DNA of 64,000 nt from Roseovarius sp. M141 (GCF_024355225.1 NZ_VCNH01000008.1:1798001-1862000), one strand, 5' to 3'. Numbered from the stretch's first letter, positions 44,699 through 54,195 are shown. A program made the numbers and translations. Notes: a model not told the origin generated them from the sequence alone.

Positions 44699-44803
44699 GC
44701 GCGCGCATCGGCCTCCCTAGGCCTTGGATCTGCGCGGTGCCGTCAGTTTCATTTCTGGCGTCCTCAACTGGTTGATCGAGCACTGTCGGCGCAAGCCTGC
44801 GCA

Positions 44804-44836
44804 TGAAAAAACTGCCGGGACCATCGCCCCGGCAGC
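44804..44836 (-). terminator. Terminator of the family-5 binding protein gene
   Basis: On the minus strand CTGCCGGG, an 8-base loop, CCCGGCAG and then TTTTTT. Placed 58 bases after the stop codon at 44894. Confidence 0.88.
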
Positions 44837-44893
44837 ATTCATATCGTCACGGCGCGGCCCCGAGGGCCGTGCGCGGTGTTCAGGGCGCAGTGT

Positions 44894-46453
44894 TCAGATG
44901 AACCACCACCGCTCGGCCCAGCGTTCGCCGTCCATGTCCCAGTTGGACGCGGCCTTTTCGGGCATCCCGATCTCCTTGGTCGTGGCATAGACGTAGTTGG
45001 CGAACATCGGGATGACGATCGACCCTTGGGTGCTGACGATCTCTTGCAGCTCGAAATACTGCTGCTGGCGCTTGTCCTGATCCAGCTCGGCGCGGGCCTG
45101 TTTCAGCAATGCGTCGAACTTCTCGTTGCACCAGAAACCGTCGTTCCATTCGGCCCCGCAGGTGAAGGAGATCGAAAACGCCTGATCCTGCACCGGTCGG
45201 CCACCCCAATAGACCGCCGTGAACGGTTTTTTCATCCAGACGTCGGACCAATAGCCATCGTTCGCCTCGCGCACGACCTTGATGTTGATGCCCGCATCCT
45301 TGGCCGAGTTCTGGTATAGCGTTGCGGCATCGACCGCACCGGCAAAGGCGGCATCGGAGGCCGACAACTCAACGTCGACCGACTCCAGGCCTGCTTCCTT
45401 GAGGTAGAACTTGGCCTTGTCCGGATCGTAGGTCTTCTGTTCCATCTCGGTGTTATAGAATTGCTGGTTCTGGCCAATCGGAATGTCGTTGCCGACCGAG
45501 CCGTAGCCGAACAGGATCTTCTCAACCAGTTCCTCGCGATTTACCGCGTATTTCATCGCAAGGCGCACGTTGTTGTCGCTAAAGGGTGCCTGACGCGAAT
45601 CCATGGCAAAGGTGAAGTGCTGCGTGCCCGCGATCGAGCTGACGACGAGGTTGGGATTGCGCGACAGCAGGCCGATGGTCTTGAGGTCCAGCTTGTCGAC
45701 GGTATCGACGTCGCCCGAGACCAGCGCCGTGGTGCGCGCGTTCTGGTCTGTGAGGACCAGCATTTCGATGCTGTCGAACCACGCGACATCGTCGCGCCAG
45801 TGGTTTTCGTTGCGCTCCAGCACCGTCGAGACGCCCGGCTTGAACGACTTGATCTTGTAGCTGCCGCAGCCATCGCCGGACTTCCAGTCGATGCCGTCAT
45901 CGGTGGCGGGCAGGATGGCCAGATGGTAATCGCTGACGATGAACGGGAAGTCGGCATCGCCGCCATCCAGCGTAAAGACGACGGTGTCGTCGCCCTCGAT
46001 GGTGATATCCTGAATCGCGGCAATGATCGGACCGGCGGCCGAGGTCGTGCCTTCGGCGCGGTGGAAATTGATCGACGCGACGACGTCCTGAACCGTTAGC
46101 TCCTTGCCCGAATGGAAGGTCACGCCCTTGCGGATCTTGAACCGCCAGGTCTTGGCATCCTCGGATGCCTCCCAGCTTTCGGCGATTTCGGGGCCGATTG
46201 ATCCGTCGGCCAGCACCTCGGTCAGGTGGCCGTCCTTGGCGAAGGTCAGAGCGATGGTATAGCCGTTTTCCCATGTGCCGGGGTTCAGCGTATCAGTGGT
46301 CTGGCCGTGGCCCTTACCGATGCGCAGGTTACCGCCGCGCTTGGGCGTGGCGGCCATGGCGCCGCCCAACGGCAGGGACGCCGCGATGGCACCGGCGGCG
46401 GTGGTTTTCAGGAATCCGCGGCGATCAAGGCGACCATTGGTAATTAGCGACAT
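44894..46453 (-). CDS. Tat-exported ABC transporter substrate-binding protein, family 5
   Basis: 519 residues from the ATG at 46453, which follows AAAGGAAAC. The N-terminus has a twin-arginine signal, DRRGFLK, then a hydrophobic stretch ending at GGAMAATPKRGG. The mature protein shows the SBP-family-5 pattern: GTLRIG-like RGGNLRIGKG, KTWRFKIRKGVTFHSGKELTVQDV, a FTFAMD segment and a YDPDKAKFYLKEAG motif. Such proteins carry peptides or other organic solutes to an ABC importer. No permease or ATPase gene is near, so it may work with one encoded elsewhere. It is divergent from choline sulfatase, 317 bases away. Confidence 0.88.
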   Translation of the reverse strand: MSLITNGRLDRRGFLKTTAAGAIAASLPLGGAMAATPKRGGNLRIGKGHGQTTDTLNPGTWENGYTIALTFAKDGHLTEVLADGSIGPEIAESWEASEDAKTWRFKIRKGVTFHSGKELTVQDVVASINFHRAEGTTSAAGPIIAAIQDITIEGDDTVVFTLDGGDADFPFIVSDYHLAILPATDDGIDWKSGDGCGSYKIKSFKPGVSTVLERNENHWRDDVAWFDSIEMLVLTDQNARTTALVSGDVDTVDKLDLKTIGLLSRNPNLVVSSIAGTQHFTFAMDSRQAPFSDNNVRLAMKYAVNREELVEKILFGYGSVGNDIPIGQNQQFYNTEMEQKTYDPDKAKFYLKEAGLESVDVELSASDAAFAGAVDAATLYQNSAKDAGINIKVVREANDGYWSDVWMKKPFTAVYWGGRPVQDQAFSISFTCGAEWNDGFWCNEKFDALLKQARAELDQDKRQQQYFELQEIVSTQGSIVIPMFANYVYATTKEIGMPEKAASNWDMDGERWAERWWFI

Positions 46454-46770
46454 ATGTGTGTTTCCTTTTATAGTTTCTGTCATCGGCGTGTTGCCCCGCC
46501 CGCGATCTGTTGGCGCGCGGGCCTGTCCCGGTTTGACGGCCCCGGACTTGCGGGGCGGACAGATCAGCGCCGCGATTTGCGCTCCATCGTGCAGCGGTAC
46601 CGGCCCCGCGGCCCTGTCCATACGGCTGGGATCTATCCGCGAAGCGTATGATGAGGTCCCGCCAAGTTGCAACATCTATATCTGTTGGCCTCGCGCCGCC
46701 CGATTGACCCGTCCATGGTTTTTGCCATAGCCATTGCGCATCCGCCGTATTCCCAAAGGAGTCTTTCGCA
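46454..46770. other. Divergent promoter region of the binding protein and choline sulfatase
   Basis: 317 bases between two divergent starts. The choline sulfatase side holds a TTGACC at 46704-46709 followed 17 bases later by ATAGCC, a weak candidate promoter, and AAAGGAG before the ATG at 46771. No clear regulator box could be assigned. Confidence 0.35.
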
Positions 46771-48285
46771 ATGAGCCGCCCCAATATCCTGATATTCATG
46801 GTCGACCAGTTGAACGGTACCTTTTTTCCCGATGGTCCCGCCGACTGGCTGCATGCGCCGAATCTCAAGCGTCTGGCGGCGCGCTCGACCCGCTTTGCCA
46901 ATTGCTACACCGCCAGCCCGCTATGCGCGCCGGGGCGGGCCAGCTTCATGTCGGGACTGTTGCCGTCGCGCAGCCGGGTTTATGACAACGCCGCCGAATT
47001 CGCCGCCGACATCCCGACATATGCCCACCACCTGCGCCGGGCGGGCTATCAGACATGCCTGTCGGGTAAGATGCATTTTGTCGGCCCCGACCAGATGCAC
47101 GGGTTCGAAGAGCGGCTCACGACCGATATCTACCCCGCCGATTTCGGCTGGACGCCTGACTATCGCAAACCGGGCGAGAGGATCGAGTGGTGGTATCACA
47201 ACATGGGGTCCGTCACTGGCGCGGGGGTTGCCGAGATCTCCAATCAGATGGAATACGATGACGAGGTGGCGTATAATTCGACGCGCAAGGTCTATGATCT
47301 GGGGCGCGGTCAGGACACGCGGCCATGGTGCCTGACCGTCAGCTTTACCCATCCGCATGATCCCTATGTGGCGCGCAAGAAATACTGGGATCTGTATGAG
47401 GATTGCGAGCATCTTCTGCCGGATGTCCCGGCGATGGATTACGCCCATCACGATCCGCATTCGCAGCGCATCTTTGATGCCAATGACTGGCGCAGCTACG
47501 ACATAACCGAGGATCATATCCGCCGCGCCCGCCGCGCCTATTTCGCCAATATCAGCTATCTGGACGACAAGATCGGCGAGGTGCTGGAGGCGCTGGACGG
47601 CACGCGCCAGACCGAGGACACGATCATCCTGTTCGTCTCCGATCACGGTGACATGCTGGGCGAGCGGGGAATGTGGTTCAAGATGTCGTTCTACGAGGGA
47701 TCATCCCGCGTCCCGATGATGATCGCCGCGCCGGGAATGGCGCCGGGGCGGGTGGATGCGCCCGTCAGCAATATCGACGTCTGTCCGACGCTGTGCGATC
47801 TGGCTGGCGTGTCCATGGACGAGGTCGCGCCGTGGGTGGAGGGGCAAAGCCTTGTGCCGCTGGGGCAGGGCGCAGATCGCGAGGCGCCGGTGGCGATGGA
47901 ATACGCCGCTGAAGGCTCCTATGCGCCGCTGGTGTCGCTGCGCCAAGACCGCTGGAAATTCAACCGCTGCGCGCTGGACCCCGATCAACTGTTCGATTTG
48001 GAGGCCGATCCGCATGAGTTGAATGACTTGGCTGCCGATCCGGCCCATGCGGAAACCCTGAAGCAATTCAGCGACATGGCTGGTGCGCACTGGGATCTGG
48101 GCGCGTTCGATGCGCAGGTCCGCGAAAGCCAGGCCCGCCGCTGGGTGGTGTACGAGGCGCTGCGTCAGGGCGGGTATTACCCGTGGGACTACCAGCCGCT
48201 GAAAAAGGCGTCCGAGCGGTACATGCGCAACCACATGGATTTGAACGAGGTCGAGGAAAACGCCCGTTTCCCGCGCGGAGAGTGA
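46771..48285 (+). CDS. betC: Choline sulfatase
   Basis: 504 residues, type I sulfatase. The formylglycine signature CAPGR lies near 51-55 (Cys converted to formylglycine), the N-terminal metal ligands are in ILIFMVDQ, and SDHGDMLGERGMW supplies the rest. The C-terminal region WDYQPLKKASERYMRNHMDL and the NARFPRG end are the choline-sulfatase-specific tail. It releases choline and sulfate from choline-O-sulfate, usually feeding glycine betaine synthesis. No signal peptide, so it acts in the cytoplasm on imported substrate. No betA, betB or betI gene is in the window. Confidence 0.92.
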   Translation: MSRPNILIFMVDQLNGTFFPDGPADWLHAPNLKRLAARSTRFANCYTASPLCAPGRASFMSGLLPSRSRVYDNAAEFAADIPTYAHHLRRAGYQTCLSGKMHFVGPDQMHGFEERLTTDIYPADFGWTPDYRKPGERIEWWYHNMGSVTGAGVAEISNQMEYDDEVAYNSTRKVYDLGRGQDTRPWCLTVSFTHPHDPYVARKKYWDLYEDCEHLLPDVPAMDYAHHDPHSQRIFDANDWRSYDITEDHIRRARRAYFANISYLDDKIGEVLEALDGTRQTEDTIILFVSDHGDMLGERGMWFKMSFYEGSSRVPMMIAAPGMAPGRVDAPVSNIDVCPTLCDLAGVSMDEVAPWVEGQSLVPLGQGADREAPVAMEYAAEGSYAPLVSLRQDRWKFNRCALDPDQLFDLEADPHELNDLAADPAHAETLKQFSDMAGAHWDLGAFDAQVRESQARRWVVYEALRQGGYYPWDYQPLKKASERYMRNHMDLNEVEENARFPRGE

Positions 48286-48365
48286 CGCGGTTTGATCCGG
48301 GTCAATGCGCGATGTGCGCGGGCAGGCAAGGGTAGACCCAACACGCAAACAAGAAAGGCAAATAC

Positions 48366-48608
48366 ATGACCCATGTCCCCCATCAACTGGCTGAGGAATT
48401 CCCCGACAAGGCCGATGATATCTCCAGGTTAGAGCAGACGGACGCCCATTTCGCCCGGCTGACCAAGGAATATGACGAGGTGAACCGCATCGTTCATAGG
48501 GCCGAAACCAACGTCGCCCCGATGGAGGATCTGGCCGAAGGTGAGATGCGCAAGAAGCGCGGCGCGCTCAAGGACGAGATTTATCAGATGTTGACGAAAG
48601 CGTCTTAA
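48366..48608 (+). CDS. YdcH-like DUF465 protein
   Basis: 80 residues, almost all helical, with a central coiled-coil pattern (FARLTKEYDEVNRIVHRAE) and a basic RKKRGALKDEIYQML end, typical of the DUF465 family. Function of the family is unknown. Its last bases overlap the end of the convergent scfR by 4. Confidence 0.85.
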   Translation: MTHVPHQLAEEFPDKADDISRLEQTDAHFARLTKEYDEVNRIVHRAETNVAPMEDLAEGEMRKKRGALKDEIYQMLTKAS

Positions 48609-49993
48609 CCTACCTCGTAGGGTAGCACGCCGCGCGCATCCGGGCGGATCGTCAGGCGCCGCTCTAGCGGGGGGATGGACCGCTGATGGCAGTCCGTCCG
48701 CTCGCAGATGCGGCAGGAGATGCCGATCGGCTCGAACGCGCCCGCGCTGCTCAGGTCCAGCGTGTCCGCATAGACCAGTGCGGGCGCGTGTTTCACCTCG
48801 CATCCCAGCGCGATGGCAAAACGGCGGACCGGCGCGCCGAAATGGCCGCCCGGTTTGGACACGTCGCGCGCAAGGTTGATATAGCGCACGCCGTCGGGTG
48901 TTTCGGCCAGTTGGCGCAGGAAACGGCCCGGTGTCTCGAACGCGCGGTGGACGTTCCACAGGGGGCAGGCCCCGCCGTAGCGCGCGAACTGCATCCGCGT
49001 GGCCGAATGACGCTTGGTGATGGTGCCGGCCTGATCGACGCGCACGAAGAAGAACGGGATGCCCTTGGCGCCGGGGCGTTGCAGGGTCGACAGGCGGTGG
49101 CACACCTGCTCGATCGACGCGCCAAAGCGATGGGCGAGGATTTCCAGATCGTGGCGGCATTCGCGCGCCGCTTGCAGGAATGTCGTGTAAGGCATCAGCG
49201 CCGCGCCGGCATAGTAATTGGCCAGCCCGATTTTTGCGATACCGCGCGCCTCGCCCGATTGGAACCGGGCCAGATCCAGCGTCGCCTCCAGCAGCTTGTC
49301 CTGCGTCAGCAGCGCCAGTTGCAACAGCATCTGGAAGCTGCGCGTTTCCGGCGCCGCACGCGCACTGAGGTAGAGAATACCGCTCCCCCGGTCGAGCCGC
49401 CGCAGCGGTCCGTCATCGGTGTTGACCACGGTGATGCCGATCTTTGCCAGCGCCTCGACCGCGCGGGTCTGGGCGGTGCCATCCGTGCCGCCAAACCGCT
49501 CGGCGGCGCGATCGACCGCGTCGATGTAATTGTCGCAATAATGGAAGAAATCACGCACTTCGGTCCATGGGCTTTGCTGCGTCTGCGCATCGTCGCGGCC
49601 CAGCGCCTCGTCCAGTGAGGCCAACCGCTCGTGCGTCTGGCGATAGGCGCTGTGCAGCTCCAGAAAGGCGCGCGCGAGGGCAGGCGCACTGGAGGCGACC
49701 AGCCGCAATTCGGCCATGTCCGGCGTTGCGGCAAAGATCGGATCGGCCAGCGCCTCGCGCATGTCCGATACCATGCGCTCGGCCTCGCCCGAGCCCAGCT
49801 CGGTCACGTCGAATCCGAATTCCTGCGCCAGAGCCAGCACGACGGTGGTGCTGACGGGGCGGTTGTTGTTTTCCATCTGGTTCAGATAGGGCAGGGACAC
49901 GCCCAGCCGGGCGGCAAAATCCTTTTGCGTCAGGCCGATGCGCTGGCGCGTCTCGCGCAGCTTGGCCCCGGCATAGAGTTTGCGTGCGCGCAT
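48605..49993 (-). CDS. scfR: Short-chain fatty acid transcriptional regulator (ScfR/RamB type)
   Basis: 462 residues. An XRE helix-turn-helix at about 12-60 (RIGLTQKDFAARLGVSLPYLNQMENNNRP), a middle IrrE/ImmA-like region and a C-terminal Cys cluster CRICERTDC near 430. This layout (HTH plus DUF2083) is that of ScfRs, which control propionyl-CoA and related acyl-CoA metabolism. A palindrome at 50033-50047 lies before its own start, and others lie before pccB, so autoregulation and control of the propionate genes are likely (inference). Effector binding by short-chain acyl-CoA is known for relatives. Confidence 0.88.
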   Translation of the reverse strand: MRARKLYAGAKLRETRQRIGLTQKDFAARLGVSLPYLNQMENNNRPVSTTVVLALAQEFGFDVTELGSGEAERMVSDMREALADPIFAATPDMAELRLVASSAPALARAFLELHSAYRQTHERLASLDEALGRDDAQTQQSPWTEVRDFFHYCDNYIDAVDRAAERFGGTDGTAQTRAVEALAKIGITVVNTDDGPLRRLDRGSGILYLSARAAPETRSFQMLLQLALLTQDKLLEATLDLARFQSGEARGIAKIGLANYYAGAALMPYTTFLQAARECRHDLEILAHRFGASIEQVCHRLSTLQRPGAKGIPFFFVRVDQAGTITKRHSATRMQFARYGGACPLWNVHRAFETPGRFLRQLAETPDGVRYINLARDVSKPGGHFGAPVRRFAIALGCEVKHAPALVYADTLDLSSAGAFEPIGISCRICERTDCHQRSIPPLERRLTIRPDARGVLPYEVG

Positions 49994-50032
49994 GGCGGCC
50001 TCGCTTTGCAGGTTAGCTTTGCCATCACCTTA

Positions 50033-50047
50033 GGTTTGCAAACTTGC
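50033..50047. promoter_or_regulatory. Candidate ScfR operator before scfR
   Basis: GGTTTGCAAACTTGC contains the palindrome GTTTGCAAAC, 40-54 bases upstream of the scfR start. It matches the TTTGCAAA-type site known for RamB-family regulators and recurs before pccB. A weaker half-site CTTTGCA lies at 50004-50010. Confidence 0.6.
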
Positions 50048-50060
50048 GCGCGCAAGCGTC

Positions 50061-51278
50061 TCAGGACAGGCCCAGCCGCGCCTCGCGCCGCATCACCAGC
50101 AGGATGGTCACGATTGCCCCCAGGGACACCACCATCATGATCCACAACAGGGGAAAGGCGCCCGATTCCGGCGTCAGCCACACGCCCGCCAGCGCCGACA
50201 GAACCGCGCCGCCGCCGATCATCAGCGCACCCGACAGGCCGCTGGCCGTGCCGGCCAGACTGGGGCGCACCGACAGCGCGCCGGCGGTGGCGTTGGGGAT
50301 GGTCATGCCATTGCCCAGGCCCATCAGCGTCATCAGGCCAAAGAAGCTGGCCGCGCTGCCCAGCCCTGCGTAGAAGATGCCCAGATTGATCGCGATCCCT
50401 ACGGCGGTGATCAGAGTGCCCCAATAGACCATCCTGTTCACCCCCACCTCGACCGAAAACCGGCCCGAGATGAAATTGCCTGCGAAATACCCCAGCGCCG
50501 GCGCGCCGAAGTAGAAGCCAACCTGCGCAGGCTCCAGCCCAAAGACATGATCGCCCACGTAAGGCGCGCCGCCCAGATAGGCAAAGAAGGCCCCCGACGA
50601 CAGCGCCGCGGCCATAGCGTAGCCCCAGAACCGCAGGCTGCGGCAGAGCGTCGGATACTCGCGAAACTGCTGCGCAAGGGTCAGCCCGGATTTCCCGGCC
50701 GTCTCGCCCAGATCGGCCCAGCCGATCCACAGGATGATCGCGCCGACAACAAGCAGTGCCCAGAAATTCGACTGCCAGCCAAATGCCTGATCCAGCATCC
50801 CGCCAAAGACCGGGCCGACCATCGGCACCACTGCCATGCCCATAGTGACATAGCCGATCATGCTGGCCGCCTGATTTTCCGGGACCATATCGCGCACGAT
50901 TGCCCGGCTCAGGACCATGGCCGATACGATGGCCGCCTGCATCATGCGAAAAAACAGGAACATCCCGACCGATTCTGACAGGGCGCAGCCGATGGTCGCC
51001 AGCAGGAACACCGCGAGCCCCCACAGGATGACAGGCCGACGCCCCAGTTTGTCCGAAATCGGGCCGATCAGGATCTGAAGCACCGCGTTGACCGCCAGAT
51101 AGAGCGCGACAGACAGTTGCATCAGACGGTAAGGCGCGTCGAAATACTCTGCCATGCCGGGCAGCGACGGCAGAAAGATGTTCATCGCCAGCGCCGACAC
51201 GCCCGCCATCAGAATAAGCGTGGCGATATGCGGCGGTGTGCTGCGGTCCAGAAATTTGGCGGGGGTCCGGGTGGTCAT
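50061..51278 (-). CDS. Bcr/CflA-type multidrug exporter (MFS)
   Basis: 405 residues from the ATG at 51278; about 12 membrane helices. Drug:H+ antiporter motif A (PISDKLGRRPV) lies in loop 2-3, and the first-half pattern LILMAGVSALAMNIFLPSLPGMA is typical of Bcr/CflA. The second half (ALSVRPSLAGTASGLSGALM) is also family-like. It lies between scfR and pccB; its minus-strand promoter region (51279-51451) is shared with pccB, so ScfR sites there could affect both. Confidence 0.88.
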   Translation of the reverse strand: MTTRTPAKFLDRSTPPHIATLILMAGVSALAMNIFLPSLPGMAEYFDAPYRLMQLSVALYLAVNAVLQILIGPISDKLGRRPVILWGLAVFLLATIGCALSESVGMFLFFRMMQAAIVSAMVLSRAIVRDMVPENQAASMIGYVTMGMAVVPMVGPVFGGMLDQAFGWQSNFWALLVVGAIILWIGWADLGETAGKSGLTLAQQFREYPTLCRSLRFWGYAMAAALSSGAFFAYLGGAPYVGDHVFGLEPAQVGFYFGAPALGYFAGNFISGRFSVEVGVNRMVYWGTLITAVGIAINLGIFYAGLGSAASFFGLMTLMGLGNGMTIPNATAGALSVRPSLAGTASGLSGALMIGGGAVLSALAGVWLTPESGAFPLLWIMMVVSLGAIVTILLVMRREARLGLS

Positions 51279-51332
51279 GGTCCAAGGGCTAGGCCCGCCA
51301 TTTGCCAAAGTCCATCTGGCCGCAGGCATATA

Positions 51333-51344
51333 TGCAAGTTTGCA
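51333..51344. promoter_or_regulatory. Candidate ScfR operator before pccB, distal site
   Basis: TGCAAGTTTGCA, a near-palindrome of the RamB/ScfR type, 108-119 bases before the pccB start and about 60 bases before the divergent exporter gene. Confidence 0.55.
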
Positions 51345-51362
51345 GTATTGACGGCGGCGCTA

Positions 51363-51384
51363 TGCAAATGTTTGCAAATTTGCT
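51363..51384. promoter_or_regulatory. Candidate ScfR operator before pccB, proximal double site
   Basis: TGCAAATGTTTGCAAATTTGCT holds overlapping TTTGCAAA and TTGC half-sites. It lies 68-89 bases before the pccB start, where a repressor or activator would contact the promoter. Confidence 0.6.
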
Positions 51385-51451
51385 GAAATTCGCTGTTGCG
51401 GCGCGCCAGTTCGGGTATAGCCTGCCGAAAACCTCAAAGGGGAGGCCCGCG

Positions 51452-52984
51452 ATGAAAGATAACCTGCAGGAACTCGAAGATCGCCGCAGCGAAGCCCGCA
51501 AGGGCGGGGGCTCTGCCCGTGTGGCCGCCCAGCATGAAAAGGGCAAGCTGACCGCACGCGAGCGGGTCGAACTGCTGCTTGATGAGGGCAGCTTTGAAGA
51601 GTTCGATATGTTCGTCACCCACCGGAGCATCGATTTCGGGATGGAGCGGGATCGCCCCTACGGTGACGGTGTCGTTACCGGTTGGGGGACCATCAACGGG
51701 CGGTTGGTCTATGTGTTCAGTCAGGATTTCACCGTCCTTGGCGGTTCGGTTTCGGAGACGCACGCGAAAAAAATCTGCAAGATCATGGATATGGCCGTGC
51801 AGAACGGCGCACCCGTCATCGGCATCAACGATTCGGGTGGGGCGCGTATTCAGGAAGGCGTCGACAGCCTGGCGGGCTATGGCGAGGTGTTTCAGCGCAA
51901 CATCACGGCCTCGGGTGTGGTGCCGCAGATCAGCGTGATCATGGGGCCCTGCGCCGGCGGCGCGGTGTATTCACCTGCGATGACCGACTTCATCTTCATG
52001 GTCAAAGATTCCAGCTACATGTTCGTGACCGGCCCCGACGTGGTGAAAACCGTCACGAATGAGCAGGTGACCGCCGAGGAACTGGGTGGCGCGACGACGC
52101 ACACACGCAAATCCTCGGTTGCAGACGCCGCGTTCGAAAATGATGTCGAGGCGCTGGCCGAAGTGCGCCGACTGGTCGATTTTCTGCCTTCCTCCAATCG
52201 TGAAAAGCCGCCGGTGCGCCCGTTTTTCGACACACCGGGACGGAGCGAGCCGTCGCTGGACACCTTGGTGCCCGACAATCCCAACATGCCCTATGACATG
52301 AAGGAGTTGATCACCAAGCTGGCGGACGAAGGTGACTTTTACGAAATTCAGGCGGAATTCGCCAAGAACATGATCACCGGTTTCATCCGGTTGGAAGGGC
52401 AGACCGTCGGCGTCGTGGCCAATCAGCCGATGGTGCTGGCCGGGTGTCTGGATATCGACAGCTCGCGCAAGGCGGCGCGGTTCGTGCGGTTCTGCGATTG
52501 TTTCGAGATCCCGCTGCTGACGCTGGTGGATGTTCCCGGCTTCTTGCCGGGCGTGACACAAGAATATAACGGCGTGATCAAGCACGGCGCCAAACTGTTG
52601 TTCGCCTATGGCGAGGCAACTGTGCCCAAGGTCACGGTCATCACGCGCAAGGCCTACGGCGGCGCCTATGTGGTGATGTCGTCCAAGCATCTGGGCGCTG
52701 ATTTCAACTATGCTTGGCCCACCTCCGAGATTGCCGTGATGGGCGCCAAGGGCGCGACCGAGATCATCCACCGCGCCGACCGGGGCAACGCCGAGAAGCT
52801 GGCTTTGCACGCCAAGGATTACGAGGACCGGTTTGCCAGCCCGTTTGTCGCGGCCGAGCGTGGATTTGTCGATGAGGTCATCATGCCTCACTCCACACGC
52901 ATGCGTGTCGCGCGGGCGTTTGCATCCCTGCGAGGGAAAAAGACGCAGTTGCCTTGGAAAAAGCACGACAACATCCCTCTGTAA
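51452..52984 (+). CDS. pccB: Propionyl-CoA carboxylase, beta (carboxyltransferase) subunit
   Basis: 510 residues from the ATG at 51452, preceded by AGGGGAGG. The carboxyltransferase has two crotonase-like halves: [17 protein letters not shown] and [17 protein letters not shown] in the first, [20 protein letters not shown] and [12 protein letters not shown] in the second, as in PccB. It transfers CO2 from biotin to propionyl-CoA, giving methylmalonyl-CoA, together with the alpha subunit encoded 2.3 kb further on. Confidence 0.95.
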   Translation: MKDNLQELEDRRSEARKGGGSARVAAQHEKGKLTARERVELLLDEGSFEEFDMFVTHRSIDFGMERDRPYGDGVVTGWGTINGRLVYVFSQDFTVLGGSVSETHAKKICKIMDMAVQNGAPVIGINDSGGARIQEGVDSLAGYGEVFQRNITASGVVPQISVIMGPCAGGAVYSPAMTDFIFMVKDSSYMFVTGPDVVKTVTNEQVTAEELGGATTHTRKSSVADAAFENDVEALAEVRRLVDFLPSSNREKPPVRPFFDTPGRSEPSLDTLVPDNPNMPYDMKELITKLADEGDFYEIQAEFAKNMITGFIRLEGQTVGVVANQPMVLAGCLDIDSSRKAARFVRFCDCFEIPLLTLVDVPGFLPGVTQEYNGVIKHGAKLLFAYGEATVPKVTVITRKAYGGAYVVMSSKHLGADFNYAWPTSEIAVMGAKGATEIIHRADRGNAEKLALHAKDYEDRFASPFVAAERGFVDEVIMPHSTRMRVARAFASLRGKKTQLPWKKHDNIPL

Positions 52985-53115
52985 TGCCCTAACGGGGCCG
53001 CGCCTGCGGGCAGGAGCCAGACCAGTGATACCTTGCGCAACCGTAGACGCCGCCGCGGCGCCATTGGGAACCTCCCCGATGGCGGCTGCGTTTGTCTGCG
53101 CAAAGGAGGGGGGCA

Positions 53116-53379
53116 ATGGTCAACTCGAACGATCCCAGCATCAAGAAGGCGGATACCTACGAGGCGCTGCGCGATCAGGGCGCGTCCAAGGAAAAGGCGG
53201 CGCGGATCGCCAATGCGCAGGCAAGAGACGACATGCACCCGTCGAAAAAAGGTGGCAAGGCGCCCCCTTACGAGGACTGGAGCAAGAAGGAACTGTATGC
53301 CCGCGCGCAGGAAATCGGCGTCGACGGGCGGTCGGACATGCGCAAGGATCAGCTTGTCAAAGCGCTGCGCAATCATTGA
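53116..53379 (+). CDS. Small protein with a Rho-N/SAP-like helix pair (87 aa)
   Basis: Preceded by AAAGGAGG. Residues 50-87 (WSKKELYARAQEIGVDGRSDMRKDQLVKALR) form the helix-extended loop-helix of Rho N-terminal or SAP domains, which often bind nucleic acid. Residues 1-45 are charged, with an AARIANAQARDDM helix. It lies between pccB and a small exported protein, whose start overlaps it. Role in the propionate module unknown. Confidence 0.8.
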   Translation: MVNSNDPSIKKADTYEALRDQGASKEKAARIANAQARDDMHPSKKGGKAPPYEDWSKKELYARAQEIGVDGRSDMRKDQLVKALRNH

Positions 53380-53765
53380 GCGGGGCGGCGAGGCGGGGTC
53401 TCTGCGCTGGGCTTGCCGTTTTTTGTATTGGGGCACCTGCCGCCGCCGCCGTGCAGTTGCCGTCGGGCGGGCAGGTGCACCTGCATGAAACCATCACCGA
53501 GGGTAATGGTTCCGTCACGCGCCTGCGCTACGTCACCGATGGGTTCGCACCCGATGACATGATGCCGGATACCGCGTTGGAAGATCTGACATTCCTGTGT
53601 CGTAGCAAGGCGTTACCGAATCTGACCGCGCCGGTGGAGGGGCAAACGGTCATCATATCGCTGGCGGACCGCGTTGCGCCGTTCGGTGTGATGGACGGCA
53701 GTGTCGCACAGATTTTCGAGGTCTTCACTATCCGCGACTCCATCTGCATCTGGGAGGCATTCTGA
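53376..53765 (+). CDS. Exported DUF6497-like protein with a coupled TTG start
   Basis: 129 residues. The TTG at 53376 overlaps the stop of the preceding gene (TTGA), giving a signal peptide with core LCAGLAVFCIGAPAAAA and a mature N-terminus near VQLP. The only in-frame alternatives lie within the upstream genes or lose the signal. The mature part has an HETITEGNGSVTRLRYVT and a LEDLTFLCRS segment, as in small exported proteins of Rhodobacteraceae. Function unknown. Confidence 0.65.
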   Translation: MSGAARRGLCAGLAVFCIGAPAAAAVQLPSGGQVHLHETITEGNGSVTRLRYVTDGFAPDDMMPDTALEDLTFLCRSKALPNLTAPVEGQTVIISLADRVAPFGVMDGSVAQIFEVFTIRDSICIWEAF

Positions 53766-53976
53766 TGTATCCACAATATCTTGCGCGCCAAATCTCATCT
53801 TCACGGTCTTGTGAGGCTTTGCGGCCACAATGGCGCCGGATTCGCGTATCAGCGTATCGCTTTGGCGAAAACTACACTATTCTGCAAGATGATTGCACCC
53901 AAGCAATCCATACCTCGAAGTATGGGTGGGGGACACAGCGCCCTATTCCGCCCTCAAAAAGTGACAGGAGAATTCA

Positions 53977-54111
53977 ATGTCGAACGTTATCAAAGGTCTT
54001 ATGGCTTTCGGTCTTCTTGCAGCAGTTGCAGCATGCCAGCAGGCGCCCGAGGACGAGTATGTCGTCGTCGAGCCGGTCACAGCCGAGCCCGTCTCGAGCG
54101 GCAAGTACTAA
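53977..54111 (+). CDS. Very small lipoprotein (44 aa)
   Basis: ATG at 53977 after GACAGGAG. Starts MSNVIKGLMAFGLLAAVAAC, with lipobox LAAVAAC at the lipid-attached Cys (residue 20), followed by an acidic, Val-rich tail ending SSGKY. Too short for most gene finders. It probably sits at the outer or inner membrane. Followed by a strong hairpin. Confidence 0.7.
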   Translation: MSNVIKGLMAFGLLAAVAACQQAPEDEYVVVEPVTAEPVSSGKY

Positions 54112-54134
54112 TCCGACCTTTCGGATTCTGACAG

Positions 54135-54160
54135 CGGGGCAGGCTGCAAGGCCTGCCCCG
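54135..54160 (+). terminator. Hairpin after the small lipoprotein, probable terminator
   Basis: Perfect 10-bp stem (CGGGGCAGGC with GCCTGCCCCG) and a TGCAAG loop, 24 bases after the stop codon. No T run follows, so it may work with Rho or act as an mRNA-stabilising 3' end. Confidence 0.5.
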
Positions 54161-54195
54161 GTTCCGCAGTCGCGCCCCCTGTCGGAGGGCGCAGC

